Positions 34,751 to 43,713 of a stretch of DNA of 52,974 bases are shown in pieces (the stretch's first letter is position 1; each line of letters starts with the position of its first letter). The translations under genes were made by a program, and so were the position numbers. A model generated the notes under the pieces. That model did no database searches. It was not told the origin of the DNA and saw only the letters and a list, made by a program, of their open reading frames with translations. This stretch comes from Acidiferrobacteraceae bacterium (GTDB lineage: Bacteria > Pseudomonadota > Gammaproteobacteria > Arenicellales > UBA868): positions 1-52,974 of the forward strand of contig PBOB01000011.1 of the NCBI GenBank assembly GCA_002724185.1, read 5' to 3'.

Positions 34751-35707
34751 CTACACTCCTCTGAAATATTTTCCAGCGCCCACTCCGTTCTCATGCAAAA
34801 CCTTTAATATGTCCACTAACGCATCGTCTCTTATTTTTTCGATATCCTGAATACTTCTGCTGTCCATCTGCTCTTCACAACCAGCATGCATTTCATCGAC
34901 TAGCTCTTTTGTAATAGACGGTGGAGGTATACGAGACCATGGAAATAATTCAGGATTAAAATGCTCCAGCATATGGCGCATACCACCGGGACCTCCTGCC
35001 AAGTGAAAAATCATGCATGTGCCCCACAACGCCCATCGTAGACCAGGCCCATAAGATATTGCTATGTCCAATTCTTCAGGAGTTGCAACACCCTCACTAA
35101 CCAGATGCAGGGCCTCCCGCCATAACGCCTCTTGCAGGCGGTCAGATAAGAATCCAGGCACTTCTTTGCGGACTAATAACGGATGCATTCCAATTGATTT
35201 GTAAAAGCCGATGGCTTTTGTGACATTACTCTCGCTCGTCGCCGAGCCTCCTACCACTTCAACGAGTGGGAGAATATATACAGGATTAAATGGGTGGCCA
35301 ACTACAACTCTCTCTGGATTTCGACATGATGATTGCAATTCACTGGGCAACAGACCCGAAGTGCTCGATGCGATTATCACATCGTGGCGAGCAACAAGAT
35401 CGATGCGATGATGTAGATCCTTCTTTAGCTCTAACCGTTCTGGGGCGCTCTCCTGGATAAAGTCAGCCCGTTCTGCAATTGTCTCAACTGAATCCGCGAT
35501 GCTCAAACGAGCTGTTGAGGCGTCAGGGGCCAATCCAATTCGCATCATGGTTGGCCAGACTTGGTCGACGGTGCTTCGAAGCTGCTTTAGCGATATAGGA
35601 TTTGGATCCCAAACTAAAACATCCAATCCACGAGCAAGTGCCCGGACAGTCCAACCGGCACCAATAACCCCTGCGCCTATAATTCCGAATGTGTTTATGC
35701 GCTTCAT
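34751..35707 (-). CDS. cdhA: L-carnitine dehydrogenase
   Basis: NAD-dependent oxidation of L-carnitine to 3-dehydrocarnitine. The 318-residue protein has the N-terminal Rossmann motif GIIGAGVIGAGWTVRALARGLDVLVWDP (about 8-35) and then tracks Pseudomonas CdhA and other carnitine dehydrogenases rather than general 3-hydroxyacyl-CoA dehydrogenases: DFIQESAPERLELK, SSTSGLLPSELQ, VVGHPFNPVYILPLVEVVGG, VRKEVPGFLSDRLQEALWREALHLV, and LRWALWGTCMIFHLAGGPGGMRH. It leads an operon with an acyl-CoA dehydrogenase and a CaiD-like hydratase. AAGGAAAAGGCGG lies before the start. Confidence 0.88.
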   Translation of the reverse strand: MKRINTFGIIGAGVIGAGWTVRALARGLDVLVWDPNPISLKQLRSTVDQVWPTMMRIGLAPDASTARLSIADSVETIAERADFIQESAPERLELKKDLHHRIDLVARHDVIIASSTSGLLPSELQSSCRNPERVVVGHPFNPVYILPLVEVVGGSATSESNVTKAIGFYKSIGMHPLLVRKEVPGFLSDRLQEALWREALHLVSEGVATPEELDIAISYGPGLRWALWGTCMIFHLAGGPGGMRHMLEHFNPELFPWSRIPPPSITKELVDEMHAGCEEQMDSRSIQDIEKIRDDALVDILKVLHENGVGAGKYFRGV

Positions 35708-35730
35708 TAAGCTCGTTCCGCCTTTTCCTT

Positions 35731-35743
35731 CAACAAGTTGTTG
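35731..35743. promoter_or_regulatory. Palindrome before cdhA, possible operator
   Basis: CAACAA-g-TTGTTG, a perfect inverted repeat with a 1-nt centre, lies 24 nt upstream of the cdhA start codon, within the presumed leader or promoter. It could be a regulator site, but no regulator gene is adjacent and the motif is not one I recognise. Confidence 0.35.
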
Positions 35744-35803
35744 CTTGCCTAGAAATTTTCCCTAGACCCAATATGACACTTAAAGACGTAGTTGGTCCAC
35801 TAT

Positions 35804-35829
35804 AATTAGGAGCCCTAATTGTTATTAGG
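35804..35829. repeat. Three-armed inverted repeat between lpxC and cdhA
   Basis: AATTAGG (35804-35810), AGC, CCTAATT (35814-35820), then ATTAGG (35824-35829): the central arm can pair with either neighbour, giving two mutually exclusive hairpins. No U-tract follows on either strand, so it is not a clear terminator. It lies about 100-120 nt upstream of cdhA and 55 nt downstream of lpxC. Confidence 0.5.
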
Positions 35830-35883
35830 CAGGTCGATGGTACTAGGCGCTAGCACTCCATGCATCTAGGGACTAGAAGGGGT

Positions 35884-36801
35884 TTATATGGAGTCTACTG
35901 CAAGTGGTTGGAGAAAATTAATTGGCACACTTTGAATGTCATCATAAGAAACTAGCTCCCATGCATCATTCATTGCCTCTATCTTGCGCAACAGTCGATT
36001 ATTCAGCTCATGCCCAGACTTGTATGCACTGAATGATCCTATAAGTGAGTGACCCAGCAGATATAGATCCCCGATGGCGTCAAGAATTTTATGCTTAACA
36101 AATTCATCACCATACCTCAGGCCATCTTCATTCAAAATATGGAAACGATCCATCACGATCGCATTATCCAGGCTACCACCCCTGGCTAAACCTGATTCCT
36201 GCAAAGACTCAACATCTTGTAAGAAGCCAAATGTCCTCGCCCGACTTACTTCCTTTAAATAGGAAGTTGTAGAAAAGTCAACGCATGCAGATTGTGATGA
36301 CGACTGCAATATAGGATGCTCGAAGTCGATACTAAATTCAACTTTGAATCCTTCAAACGGTTCAAATCGCGCCCACTTATCTCCCTCACGAACCTCCACA
36401 GGACGAATGACCCGAAAGAAGTTTTTGGCAATACCCTGATCTTCAACGCCAGCAGATTGAATCAAAAACACAAAAGGTCCTGCGCTACCATCCATAATCG
36501 GAACCTCAGCCGAATCGATATCGACATATGCATTGTCAATTCCTAGACCAGCAAATGCCGACATTAGGTGCTCTACTGTAGATACACTGACACCATCATT
36601 TTCGAGAGTCGTTGACATCCGAGTATCACCGACATAACCGACTGATGCCGGTAACTCGACTACAGGATCAAGATCGACACGGCGAAAAACTATGCCGTTA
36701 TTGGATGGTGCTGGCCTAAGCGCCATCAGCACTTTATCACCCGTATGCAAGCCCACCCCAGTGGCTCGGATAACATTCTTAAGAGTTCTTTGCGAGATCA
36801 T
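35884..36801 (-). CDS. lpxC: UDP-3-O-acyl-N-acetylglucosamine deacetylase
   Basis: Zn-dependent committed step of lipid A synthesis, in the cytoplasm. The 305-residue enzyme shows the zinc ligands His78 (VEHLMSA), His237 and Asp241 (HKILDAIGD), and the catalytic His264 (SGHELNN), almost exactly where they lie in E. coli LpxC. It follows ftsZ in the dcw order as in most gammaproteobacteria; a 196-bp gap separates it from ftsZ. Its presence shows that the organism makes lipid A, hence is Gram-negative. Confidence 0.97.
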   Translation of the reverse strand: MISQRTLKNVIRATGVGLHTGDKVLMALRPAPSNNGIVFRRVDLDPVVELPASVGYVGDTRMSTTLENDGVSVSTVEHLMSAFAGLGIDNAYVDIDSAEVPIMDGSAGPFVFLIQSAGVEDQGIAKNFFRVIRPVEVREGDKWARFEPFEGFKVEFSIDFEHPILQSSSQSACVDFSTTSYLKEVSRARTFGFLQDVESLQESGLARGGSLDNAIVMDRFHILNEDGLRYGDEFVKHKILDAIGDLYLLGHSLIGSFSAYKSGHELNNRLLRKIEAMNDAWELVSYDDIQSVPINFLQPLAVDSI

Positions 36802-36997
36802 CCAGTGTCTATATCTTCCAAGAACCAGTCCAAGGCCATGAGACCCAGATGTCCCCTAGCCACAGGCGATCCTACAGCATTTCCGGCATTTTTAACACCA
36901 AAATTACAATTTTTTTACCATATTTTTGACATAACTCCTGAAAATGCAAACAGTCCGCTGGTTATAACCAAGCAAAGCTAGATCAGTTACTACCAGG

Positions 36998-38143
36998 TCA
37001 GTCACTTTGACGTCGCAAAAATGCTGGAATATCAAGATAATCTAAATCTTCAGCAGCATTGGACGGCATGCTATTCGATAACGATTGACGAGGGCGACGA
37101 CGGATTACAGTCGGCTGATCATAGTCAATTTCATCCTGCTGTTCCGAGCGACCTCCTTCGATCACCCGAACCTCAGGGAACGACTGACCATTTTTTATAC
37201 CTGTAGCTACCATTGTAACCCTAAGATTGCCTTCCATTTCTGGATCTAAAACCGTGCCAATCACCACAGTTGCATCCTCTGAAGCGTACTCGCTTATAAC
37301 TTCACCGACTTGAGCGAATTCATCTAGTTCCATATCTGGGCCGGCTGAAACGTTCACCAAAACGCCCTTAGCACCGTGAATGTCAACATCCTCCAGGAGT
37401 GGGCTAGATATAGCGGCGCGAACTGCCTCAACTGCGCGATCAGAACCATCAGCAGTTGCAGAACCCATCATGGCCATTCCCATTTCCGCCATAACAGTCC
37501 GCACATCTGCGAAATCCACATTAATTAGGCCGGGTCTCGTAATTAGCTCAGAAATGCCCTGAACTGCATTCAGCAAAACCTCATTAGCCGATGCAAAAGC
37601 ATCGAGAAGCGTCACGCGTCCGCCCATAACATCGAAAATTTTCTCATTTGGTATGATTATCAGCGAGTCCACCAGCTGCCCTAATTCTCGGATTCCCTGA
37701 TCTGCTGCATGAATACGTTTATTGCCCTCAAATGAGAACGGGCGTGTAACTACTGCTACCGTCAAAATACCCTTCTCCCTGGCTAATTGCGCTATCACAG
37801 GTGCAGCACCTGTCCCTGTACCACCACCCATTCCTGCTGTGATAAAAACCATGTCGGTATGATCGAGAACTTCAGAAATTTTGTCTCTGTCCTCCATAGC
37901 AGCCTGTCGGCCAATATCAGGATCCGCACCGGCTCCGAGACCTTTGGTGAGATTCTCACCCAACTGCAAGATCTTTGAAACATCCGAGCGATGCAACGCT
38001 TGTGCATCGGTGTTTGCATTCACAAATTCTACACCTTCTAAACTCGCTGAAAGCATATGATCGACGGCATTCCCACCTCCGCCACCTATTCCTATCACCT
38101 TGATTACTGCTGACTGCCCAGCCGTATCCGTGAGCTCAAACAT
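36998..38143 (-). CDS. ftsZ: Cell division protein FtsZ
   Basis: Tubulin-like GTPase forming the Z-ring. The 381-residue protein has [13 protein letters not shown] (about 17-29), the tubulin signature [12 protein letters not shown] (about 104-115), the T7 loop region [11 protein letters not shown], and the conserved C-terminal peptide [12 protein letters not shown] that binds FtsA and ZipA. GGGAGGC precedes the ATG. It lies 94 bp after ftsA, room enough for a separate promoter; no internal terminator is seen. Confidence 0.98.
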   Translation of the reverse strand: MFELTDTAGQSAVIKVIGIGGGGGNAVDHMLSASLEGVEFVNANTDAQALHRSDVSKILQLGENLTKGLGAGADPDIGRQAAMEDRDKISEVLDHTDMVFITAGMGGGTGTGAAPVIAQLAREKGILTVAVVTRPFSFEGNKRIHAADQGIRELGQLVDSLIIIPNEKIFDVMGGRVTLLDAFASANEVLLNAVQGISELITRPGLINVDFADVRTVMAEMGMAMMGSATADGSDRAVEAVRAAISSPLLEDVDIHGAKGVLVNVSAGPDMELDEFAQVGEVISEYASEDATVVIGTVLDPEMEGNLRVTMVATGIKNGQSFPEVRVIEGGRSEQQDEIDYDQPTVIRRRPRQSLSNSMPSNAAEDLDYLDIPAFLRRQSD

Positions 38144-38237
38144 TTTACGCCTCCCGTTACTGTGACTTTAGAACAAATTGGAATTAGATCGACTAACCTG
38201 ATACGAATAGTCGACCACCAAAATCAATCGCTGATAT

Positions 38238-39494
38238 TCACTCATACTTCCCCCTGTCACCAAATTCACCTCGAAACCAGTCTTTGATCCGCAAGATCAA
38301 CTTTCGTCCCCCTGATAATCTCATACGAGAGATCGAAGGTTCTCGCCGCACCTGCTGTCCAAATCTAACTAGACCAAATGCAGTTGCATAAATTGGACTT
38401 CGTACTACTTCACTGAGGCCACCAACATATCGCGGTAGACCCAACCGAACTGGAATACCAAATACCTCTTCGGCTAACTCCGTCATTCCCTGCATCCGAG
38501 AAGTGCCACCAGTTAGTACAATACCTGCACCTAACATCTCCTCAAAACCACTATTGAATATCTCAGCCTGTATAAGTAGAAATAGCTCTTCCACTCGAGG
38601 TTCAATCACCTCGGCTATATTGGAAGGGGTAAGCGTCCTAGAATCCTGCTCTCCGACACTTGGCACATCGATTGGCTCGCTTTCGGTAACCAAACGAGAA
38701 AACGCAGACCCATATTGAGTCTTTAGCTCCTCCGCAGCTACGGTAGGCGTACGTAATGCAATCGCAATGTCTTTAGTTACCTGATCACCAGCAATGGGAA
38801 TTACTGATGTGTGCCTAATAGATCCTTCTGCAAATATAGCAATGTCAGTGGTTCCACCGCCTATATCGATCAAACAAACACCGAGATCTTTTTCATCATC
38901 TTCTAGAACAGCTAGGCTGGAGGCTAAAGGTTCCAAGATAACTTCATCTGTCTCTAATCCACAACGGCGTATGCACTTAAGAATATTTTGAACAGCACTG
39001 ACAGCACCGGTGATGATGTGCACCTTTGATTCCAAACGAATTCCACTCATGCCAATGGGCTCGCGAATACCTTGCTGACCATCAATAATGAAATCTTGCG
39101 GTAGTATATGAAGAACTTTTTGATCCGTTGGAATTGCTAATGCCCGGGCTGCTTCTATCACTCTCTCCACATCAGTATCACTAACTTCTTCTGTTCTTAT
39201 AGCTACTACTCCATGTGAATTCAAACTATTAACGTGGGCGCCTGCGATCCCGGTATAAACAGACATTATTTGACAATCCGACGTGAGCTCAGCTTCCTCA
39301 ATTGCGCTTTGAATTGATTCAACCGTAGATTCGATATTAGCAACAACACCCTTTTTTAGACCTTTGGACGGGCAGTGCCCGACTCCAATAACCTCAAGTT
39401 CATCTTCACCTCGGACCTCAGCAACCACTGCTAAGATTTTGGAGGTGCCAATATCAAGGCCTACAATTAAATTTTCTTTCTCTAAGCTTCGCAT
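38238..39494 (-). CDS. ftsA: Cell division protein FtsA
   Basis: Actin-like membrane anchor of FtsZ. The 418-residue ATPase has GLDIGTSKILAVV (about 12-24), the 1C domain, DIGGGTTDIAIFAEGSIRHTSV (phosphate 2 and adenosine region), GAGIVLTGGTSRMQGM and a C-terminal amphipathic segment (LILRIKDWFRGEFG) that binds the membrane. The start ATG overlaps the ftsQ stop by one base (TAATG), a sign of translational coupling. Confidence 0.97.
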   Translation of the reverse strand: MRSLEKENLIVGLDIGTSKILAVVAEVRGEDELEVIGVGHCPSKGLKKGVVANIESTVESIQSAIEEAELTSDCQIMSVYTGIAGAHVNSLNSHGVVAIRTEEVSDTDVERVIEAARALAIPTDQKVLHILPQDFIIDGQQGIREPIGMSGIRLESKVHIITGAVSAVQNILKCIRRCGLETDEVILEPLASSLAVLEDDEKDLGVCLIDIGGGTTDIAIFAEGSIRHTSVIPIAGDQVTKDIAIALRTPTVAAEELKTQYGSAFSRLVTESEPIDVPSVGEQDSRTLTPSNIAEVIEPRVEELFLLIQAEIFNSGFEEMLGAGIVLTGGTSRMQGMTELAEEVFGIPVRLGLPRYVGGLSEVVRSPIYATAFGLVRFGQQVRREPSISRMRLSGGRKLILRIKDWFRGEFGDRGKYE

Positions 39495-40330
39495 TATTGA
39501 CCACTATCATTAAACGTTAAATTTGCCGAGTTCCAGCGTACCGCGAAGCCGCTTGGATATCTCAGATCAATAGATTCAATAGAACTGGATCTTTGCCATA
39601 GATCAGCCTGATAGGCATCAGCAAAATCTGCCAGCTTAGCTAGTGGTTCATGCCGGCCAACTATTAACGTGAATTCAAACTGCTCAAATCGAGCGGATTG
39701 AATCTTAAAGGTCCAGTCCCCAGAGCGGCTTAGATCCACTGCTGAAATTTCCAAGTCCAAAGACCATAATTTATCCATTCCCTGTAAATATGCATCCATA
39801 ATGATTGAACGCTTTATCGAGGGGCCCGATAATTTGGGAGTCGAACTTACAACTCGGCCCGGCGGCAAGTTTAGCCATTGCTCACCACTGGACGGTTTAT
39901 TAGCATCGCTTGGCAACCATTTAGCCATGCCTTCTGACTCGACAATAGAAATATGTAAAGTTCCCGGCCATACTCTGCGAATTGCAATCCTATAAACCCC
40001 AGGAATTTTTCTAAGCTCTTGCTCAATCACGTCGAGATTTACGCTAAAGAAATTACCATCTATACTGCGCCAAGCAGTACGCTCGACCAACCGCGGATCA
40101 ACCCTATATTGAGTGCCCTCTAGCTGGATTTCCTGAATGATAAAAAATCCAGGCCGTAAAAGTTGATCAAGCAGAAGAACGATGCAAAATATGCTTATAA
40201 GAGTAGTCGCTGTGATTGTTGGTAATGACCAAAAATGATTAGCTCTATCTGACGACATGTTGTTTCTAACGTCTAGAGTAGACCATGTAGAGAAGCTTGA
40301 TGTTATCCGAGATCGAGTCAAGCCAATCAT
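39494..40330 (-). CDS. ftsQ: Cell division protein FtsQ
   Basis: Bitopic divisome protein that links cytoplasmic and periplasmic division proteins with FtsB and FtsL. The 278-residue product has one membrane helix (about 43-58, LISIFCIVLLLDQLL), a POTRA domain starting IQEIQLEGTQYRVDPRLVERTAW and a beta domain with a conserved-looking ALI(Q)-type end. The start overlaps murB by an ATGA junction. In E. coli ddlB lies between murC and ftsQ; here murB does, and ddl is missing. Confidence 0.92.
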   Translation of the reverse strand: MIGLTRSRITSSFSTWSTLDVRNNMSSDRANHFWSLPTITATTLISIFCIVLLLDQLLRPGFFIIQEIQLEGTQYRVDPRLVERTAWRSIDGNFFSVNLDVIEQELRKIPGVYRIAIRRVWPGTLHISIVESEGMAKWLPSDANKPSSGEQWLNLPPGRVVSSTPKLSGPSIKRSIIMDAYLQGMDKLWSLDLEISAVDLSRSGDWTFKIQSARFEQFEFTLIVGRHEPLAKLADFADAYQADLWQRSSSIESIDLRYPSGFAVRWNSANLTFNDSGQ

Positions 40331-41238
40331 TTGACACCCACTATACGAACTTCTAGTTGAAGATTAATTTGAAATTGCTTGCATACTTCGACCTGTATTA
40401 TGCGTATCAGCTCTTCGATATCTGCAGCACTAGCATTACTCTCATTGATAATAAAGTTAGCATGTTTTGAAGAAACCATCGCACCTCCAACTCGCTGTCC
40501 TTTAAAGCCAGCTGATTCAATAAGTCGAGCTGCGTAGTCATTACCCGGATTTTGGAAAACTGAGCCTGCACTTGCACTGCCAATTGGCTGCTTCTCCAAT
40601 CGAACATCTAGAATTTCGAGAACTTGGTTTCTAGTTGTTATAGATTCACTTGGGGAAAGATTAAACACTGCCCCCAAAAACCACTCATTTTTTCGGAGCT
40701 GTACGTTTCTGTAGCCGGTGCTAAAATCAATACGAGGTCTTTTTTCTACATCACCACACCTATTTACAATCTCAACTTCATTCACTAGATCCCAAGTCTC
40801 AGCGCCAAACGCGCCTGCATTCATCGCGAGAGCGCCCCCAACGGTGCCTGGTATACCAGCCATAAACTCAGCGCCAGACAATCCTGCCCGAGCAGTACGT
40901 CTTGCTAGCTTGGCACAAGCCACCCCTGCGCCCGCATAGACTTCATTATTTTGCCGAATCTCAAGCTTAGATAAACCGCCGTGAGTACAAATAACTGCAC
41001 CCCTGAATCCGCCGTCGCGCACAAGCAAATTGCTACCTAGACCCATCCAATATATTGGTATCTCAATAGGCAGAATATTTAAGAATCTAGATAAATCTCT
41101 CTTATCACTAGGAACAAACCAGTAATCCACCGGACCACCAACACGCCAACTCGTGTGTCTAGACATCAATTCATTTAGCAGAACTGACCCCTGAATCATA
41201 TCAAATGAAATTTCCGATTTAGTGGACAGACTACTCAT
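40327..41238 (-). CDS. murB: UDP-N-acetylenolpyruvoylglucosamine reductase
   Basis: FAD- and NADPH-dependent enzyme making UDP-MurNAc. From ATG 41238 the protein has 303 residues. Motifs: SWRVGGPVDYWFVP, FAD-binding GLGSNLLVRDGGFRGAVI, GIPGTVGGALAMNAGAFG, GSVFQNPGNDYAARLIESAG (with the catalytic Ser), and the terminal LEVRIVG with the catalytic Glu. It is a type without the long E. coli C-terminal extension (Bacillus-like, type II). The start overlaps the murC stop by one base. Confidence 0.94.
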   Translation of the reverse strand: MSSLSTKSEISFDMIQGSVLLNELMSRHTSWRVGGPVDYWFVPSDKRDLSRFLNILPIEIPIYWMGLGSNLLVRDGGFRGAVICTHGGLSKLEIRQNNEVYAGAGVACAKLARRTARAGLSGAEFMAGIPGTVGGALAMNAGAFGAETWDLVNEVEIVNRCGDVEKRPRIDFSTGYRNVQLRKNEWFLGAVFNLSPSESITTRNQVLEILDVRLEKQPIGSASAGSVFQNPGNDYAARLIESAGFKGQRVGGAMVSSKHANFIINESNASAADIEELIRIIQVEVCKQFQINLQLEVRIVGVK

Positions 41239-42644
41239 CAGGACGAGCCCTCGCCGCCACCACCTAATAGAGAACATAAACTCCTTGATAGGCGACCTAT
41301 GCTACCTGCCCCCATCGTTAAGAGAACGTCATTAGGTTTCATTAAATCTGGTAATATTTTCGGCAAATCAAATATATCTTCCAAATACGTAGCTTCGGAT
41401 TCTCCTTGACTTTTGATAGCTTGGAATAATGCAGGTCCATCAGCACCTGATATAGGCTCTTCCCCAGCGGCATAAACCTGGCACAAAATCAACCGCTTTT
41501 CCTTGCCTAGAAGCTGAACAAAATCATCAAATAAGTCTTGTGTCCTGCTATAGCGATGAGGTTGAAAGACCACTAGCAGGTCTCTGTTTGGCCAGCATCC
41601 TCGTGCTGCATCGAGAGTTGCTTTGAGCTCTCTAGGGTGGTGTGCATAGTCATCGACTAAAATTACAGAAGAATCGCTACAAGGCAGATGACCTAATACC
41701 TCGAATCTTCGTCCGATCCCCTGAAACGTGGAAAGACTCTCTCTTATATCTTCTGCGGCAACACCAAGTTTGTCACAGATTGCGATAGCAGCTAAGGCAT
41801 TCAGAACATTGTGGGTGCCTGGCAAAGACAAATCGATCTCTACTGGCACGCCTTCCGGTCGGTGAACCTCGAAATGCATTCTAGGTCCTACCTGTTGCAC
41901 CTTCTTAGCGAAATAGTCAGCATTATCACTAAATCCATACGTAATAATGGGCTTACGTAATTGCCGTCGTAGCACACACACAACTGGATCATCTATACAA
42001 AGAACTGCAAGGCCATAAAATGGCAAGTTATTCAAGAAATCTAGAAAAACTTGTTTAAGTCGTTCGAAATCACCTCCATACGTAGACATGTGATCTTGAT
42101 CAACATTTGTTACTACAGCTACTGAGGGATAGAGTCGCAAGAAAGATGCATCGCTCTCATCCGCTTCCGCAACAAGAAATTGCCCGCTTCCGAGTTGGGC
42201 ATTACCTTGTACACTATTTAGAAGTCCACCAACTACAAATGTTGGATCAAATCCACCTGCCGCAAGAATATTTGCAATGAGGCTTGTTGTAGTTGTCTTG
42301 CCGTGGGTTCCAGCAACCGCAATACCCTGTCTAAACCGCATGAGTTCTCCGAGCATTTCAGCGCGAGGAATAATTGGAATGTTTTGGGCTTTTGCAGCGA
42401 TAAGCTCTGGGTTGTCATCAGACACAGCCGTTGAAAAGACTACCACATCTGCAGCATTGAGATTTCCGGCCGAATGGCCAATCGATATCTCTGCGCCCTG
42501 GCTTCGTAGACGATCTAATGCTAAGGATTCAGTAATGTCGGATCCAGACACGCAATAACCCTGATCAAGCAGCACTGCTGCTATACCGCTCATACCGGAA
42601 CCACCAATACCCACAAAGTGAATACGTTGAACAAATTCACGCAC
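41238..42644 (-). CDS. murC: UDP-N-acetylmuramate-L-alanine ligase
   Basis: ATP-dependent addition of L-Ala to UDP-MurNAc. The 468-residue ligase has the N-terminal HFVGIGGSGMSGIA motif, the Walker A GTHGKTTTTSL (about 115-125), EADESDASFL and DDYAHHPRE near the C-terminal domain. GTG start overlapping murG by 8 nt. Length and motifs separate it from MurD/E/F in the same cluster. Confidence 0.97.
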   Translation of the reverse strand: MREFVQRIHFVGIGGSGMSGIAAVLLDQGYCVSGSDITESLALDRLRSQGAEISIGHSAGNLNAADVVVFSTAVSDDNPELIAAKAQNIPIIPRAEMLGELMRFRQGIAVAGTHGKTTTTSLIANILAAGGFDPTFVVGGLLNSVQGNAQLGSGQFLVAEADESDASFLRLYPSVAVVTNVDQDHMSTYGGDFERLKQVFLDFLNNLPFYGLAVLCIDDPVVCVLRRQLRKPIITYGFSDNADYFAKKVQQVGPRMHFEVHRPEGVPVEIDLSLPGTHNVLNALAAIAICDKLGVAAEDIRESLSTFQGIGRRFEVLGHLPCSDSSVILVDDYAHHPRELKATLDAARGCWPNRDLLVVFQPHRYSRTQDLFDDFVQLLGKEKRLILCQVYAAGEEPISGADGPALFQAIKSQGESEATYLEDIFDLPKILPDLMKPNDVLLTMGAGSIGRLSRSLCSLLGGGGEGSS

Positions 42645-43713
42645 CTAACTTCTCCAGGCACACCTCTGCTACTCTTTCAGCAGCATCAGGACACGCCAAG
42701 GATCTAGCCTTCTCGGCAAGCTCCATCAGCCTTGATGGATTACCGAGTAGCTGCTTTAAGACATTGGCAAGGCTAACACTTGATAGATCGTCTTGTGAGA
42801 TCAAATAAGCTGCACCGTGATGCACCAAAAAGTTGGCATTGCATGTTTGGTGATCATCTACAGCACTTGGAAATGGCACAAGTATGGCAGGCAATCCAGC
42901 GACTGTGATTTCAGCGATTGTCATAGCGCCAGAGCGACAAATTATAAGATCAGAATTTTGATAGGCGCCAGCAATATCATCAATGTAATCTACAACATCG
43001 GCCTTAACTCCAAATCCGTTATAACGCTGTTTAGTAATACTTTCCTTAGTCTGTCCTGACTGATGAAGAATGCTCGGTCTATCGACTATCGGTAACTGCG
43101 CAATAGCTTCTGGTACTGTGCTATTAAAAATTTCTGCTCCTTGCGAACCACCTATGACCAGTAATCGTAATGGCGTATATTTTCCAAGATCACGTTTTGA
43201 TGGTAGGTCGGTAGCGACAATCGCTGAGCGAACAGGATTGCCCACCCATTCAGCACAACGACCTAAACCAGGTGTATCTGGGAAACCGGTTAGCACATTT
43301 GTCGACAATAATGATAGCAAGCGATTGGTTAATCCAGCTCTCGCATTTGCCTCGTGGATTACCAATGGTAATCTCGCTAAGAACCCAGCTAGAGCTCCAG
43401 GACCAGCAACATAGCCACCCATACCTAAGAGAACATCTGGACGATGTCTTCGAATGATGAGGAGAGCTTGCCAGAAGCCAATCAAAGCTAACAACAGAGC
43501 TCCAATTGAACGCAGTAAGCCTTTGCCGCGAACCCCTTTAACATTTATCCACTCCAAAACTATATTTTTATGTGACACTAGTTCCGATTCCAGTCCAATA
43601 CGAGTACCAAGCCATACCACTTTCACACCCTCAGCCAAAAGACATGAAGAAACCGCCAGTGCCGGATAAATATGACCTCCTGTGCCTCCTGCCATTATTA
43701 ATACTGTCTTCAC
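42637..43713 (-). CDS. murG: UDP-N-acetylglucosamine-undecaprenyl-PP-MurNAc-pentapeptide GlcNAc transferase
   Basis: Membrane-associated glycosyltransferase that converts lipid I to lipid II. The 358-residue GT-B protein begins with the GGTGGHIYPALAV G-loop, has the second G-loop GGSQGAEIFN, HQSGQT and ICRSGAMTIAEITVAGLPAILVPFPSAVDDHQ that bind UDP-GlcNAc. GTG start overlapping ftsW by 4 nt (GTGA). Confidence 0.97.
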   Translation of the reverse strand: MKTVLIMAGGTGGHIYPALAVSSCLLAEGVKVVWLGTRIGLESELVSHKNIVLEWINVKGVRGKGLLRSIGALLLALIGFWQALLIIRRHRPDVLLGMGGYVAGPGALAGFLARLPLVIHEANARAGLTNRLLSLLSTNVLTGFPDTPGLGRCAEWVGNPVRSAIVATDLPSKRDLGKYTPLRLLVIGGSQGAEIFNSTVPEAIAQLPIVDRPSILHQSGQTKESITKQRYNGFGVKADVVDYIDDIAGAYQNSDLIICRSGAMTIAEITVAGLPAILVPFPSAVDDHQTCNANFLVHHGAAYLISQDDLSSVSLANVLKQLLGNPSRLMELAEKARSLACPDAAERVAEVCLEKLGA

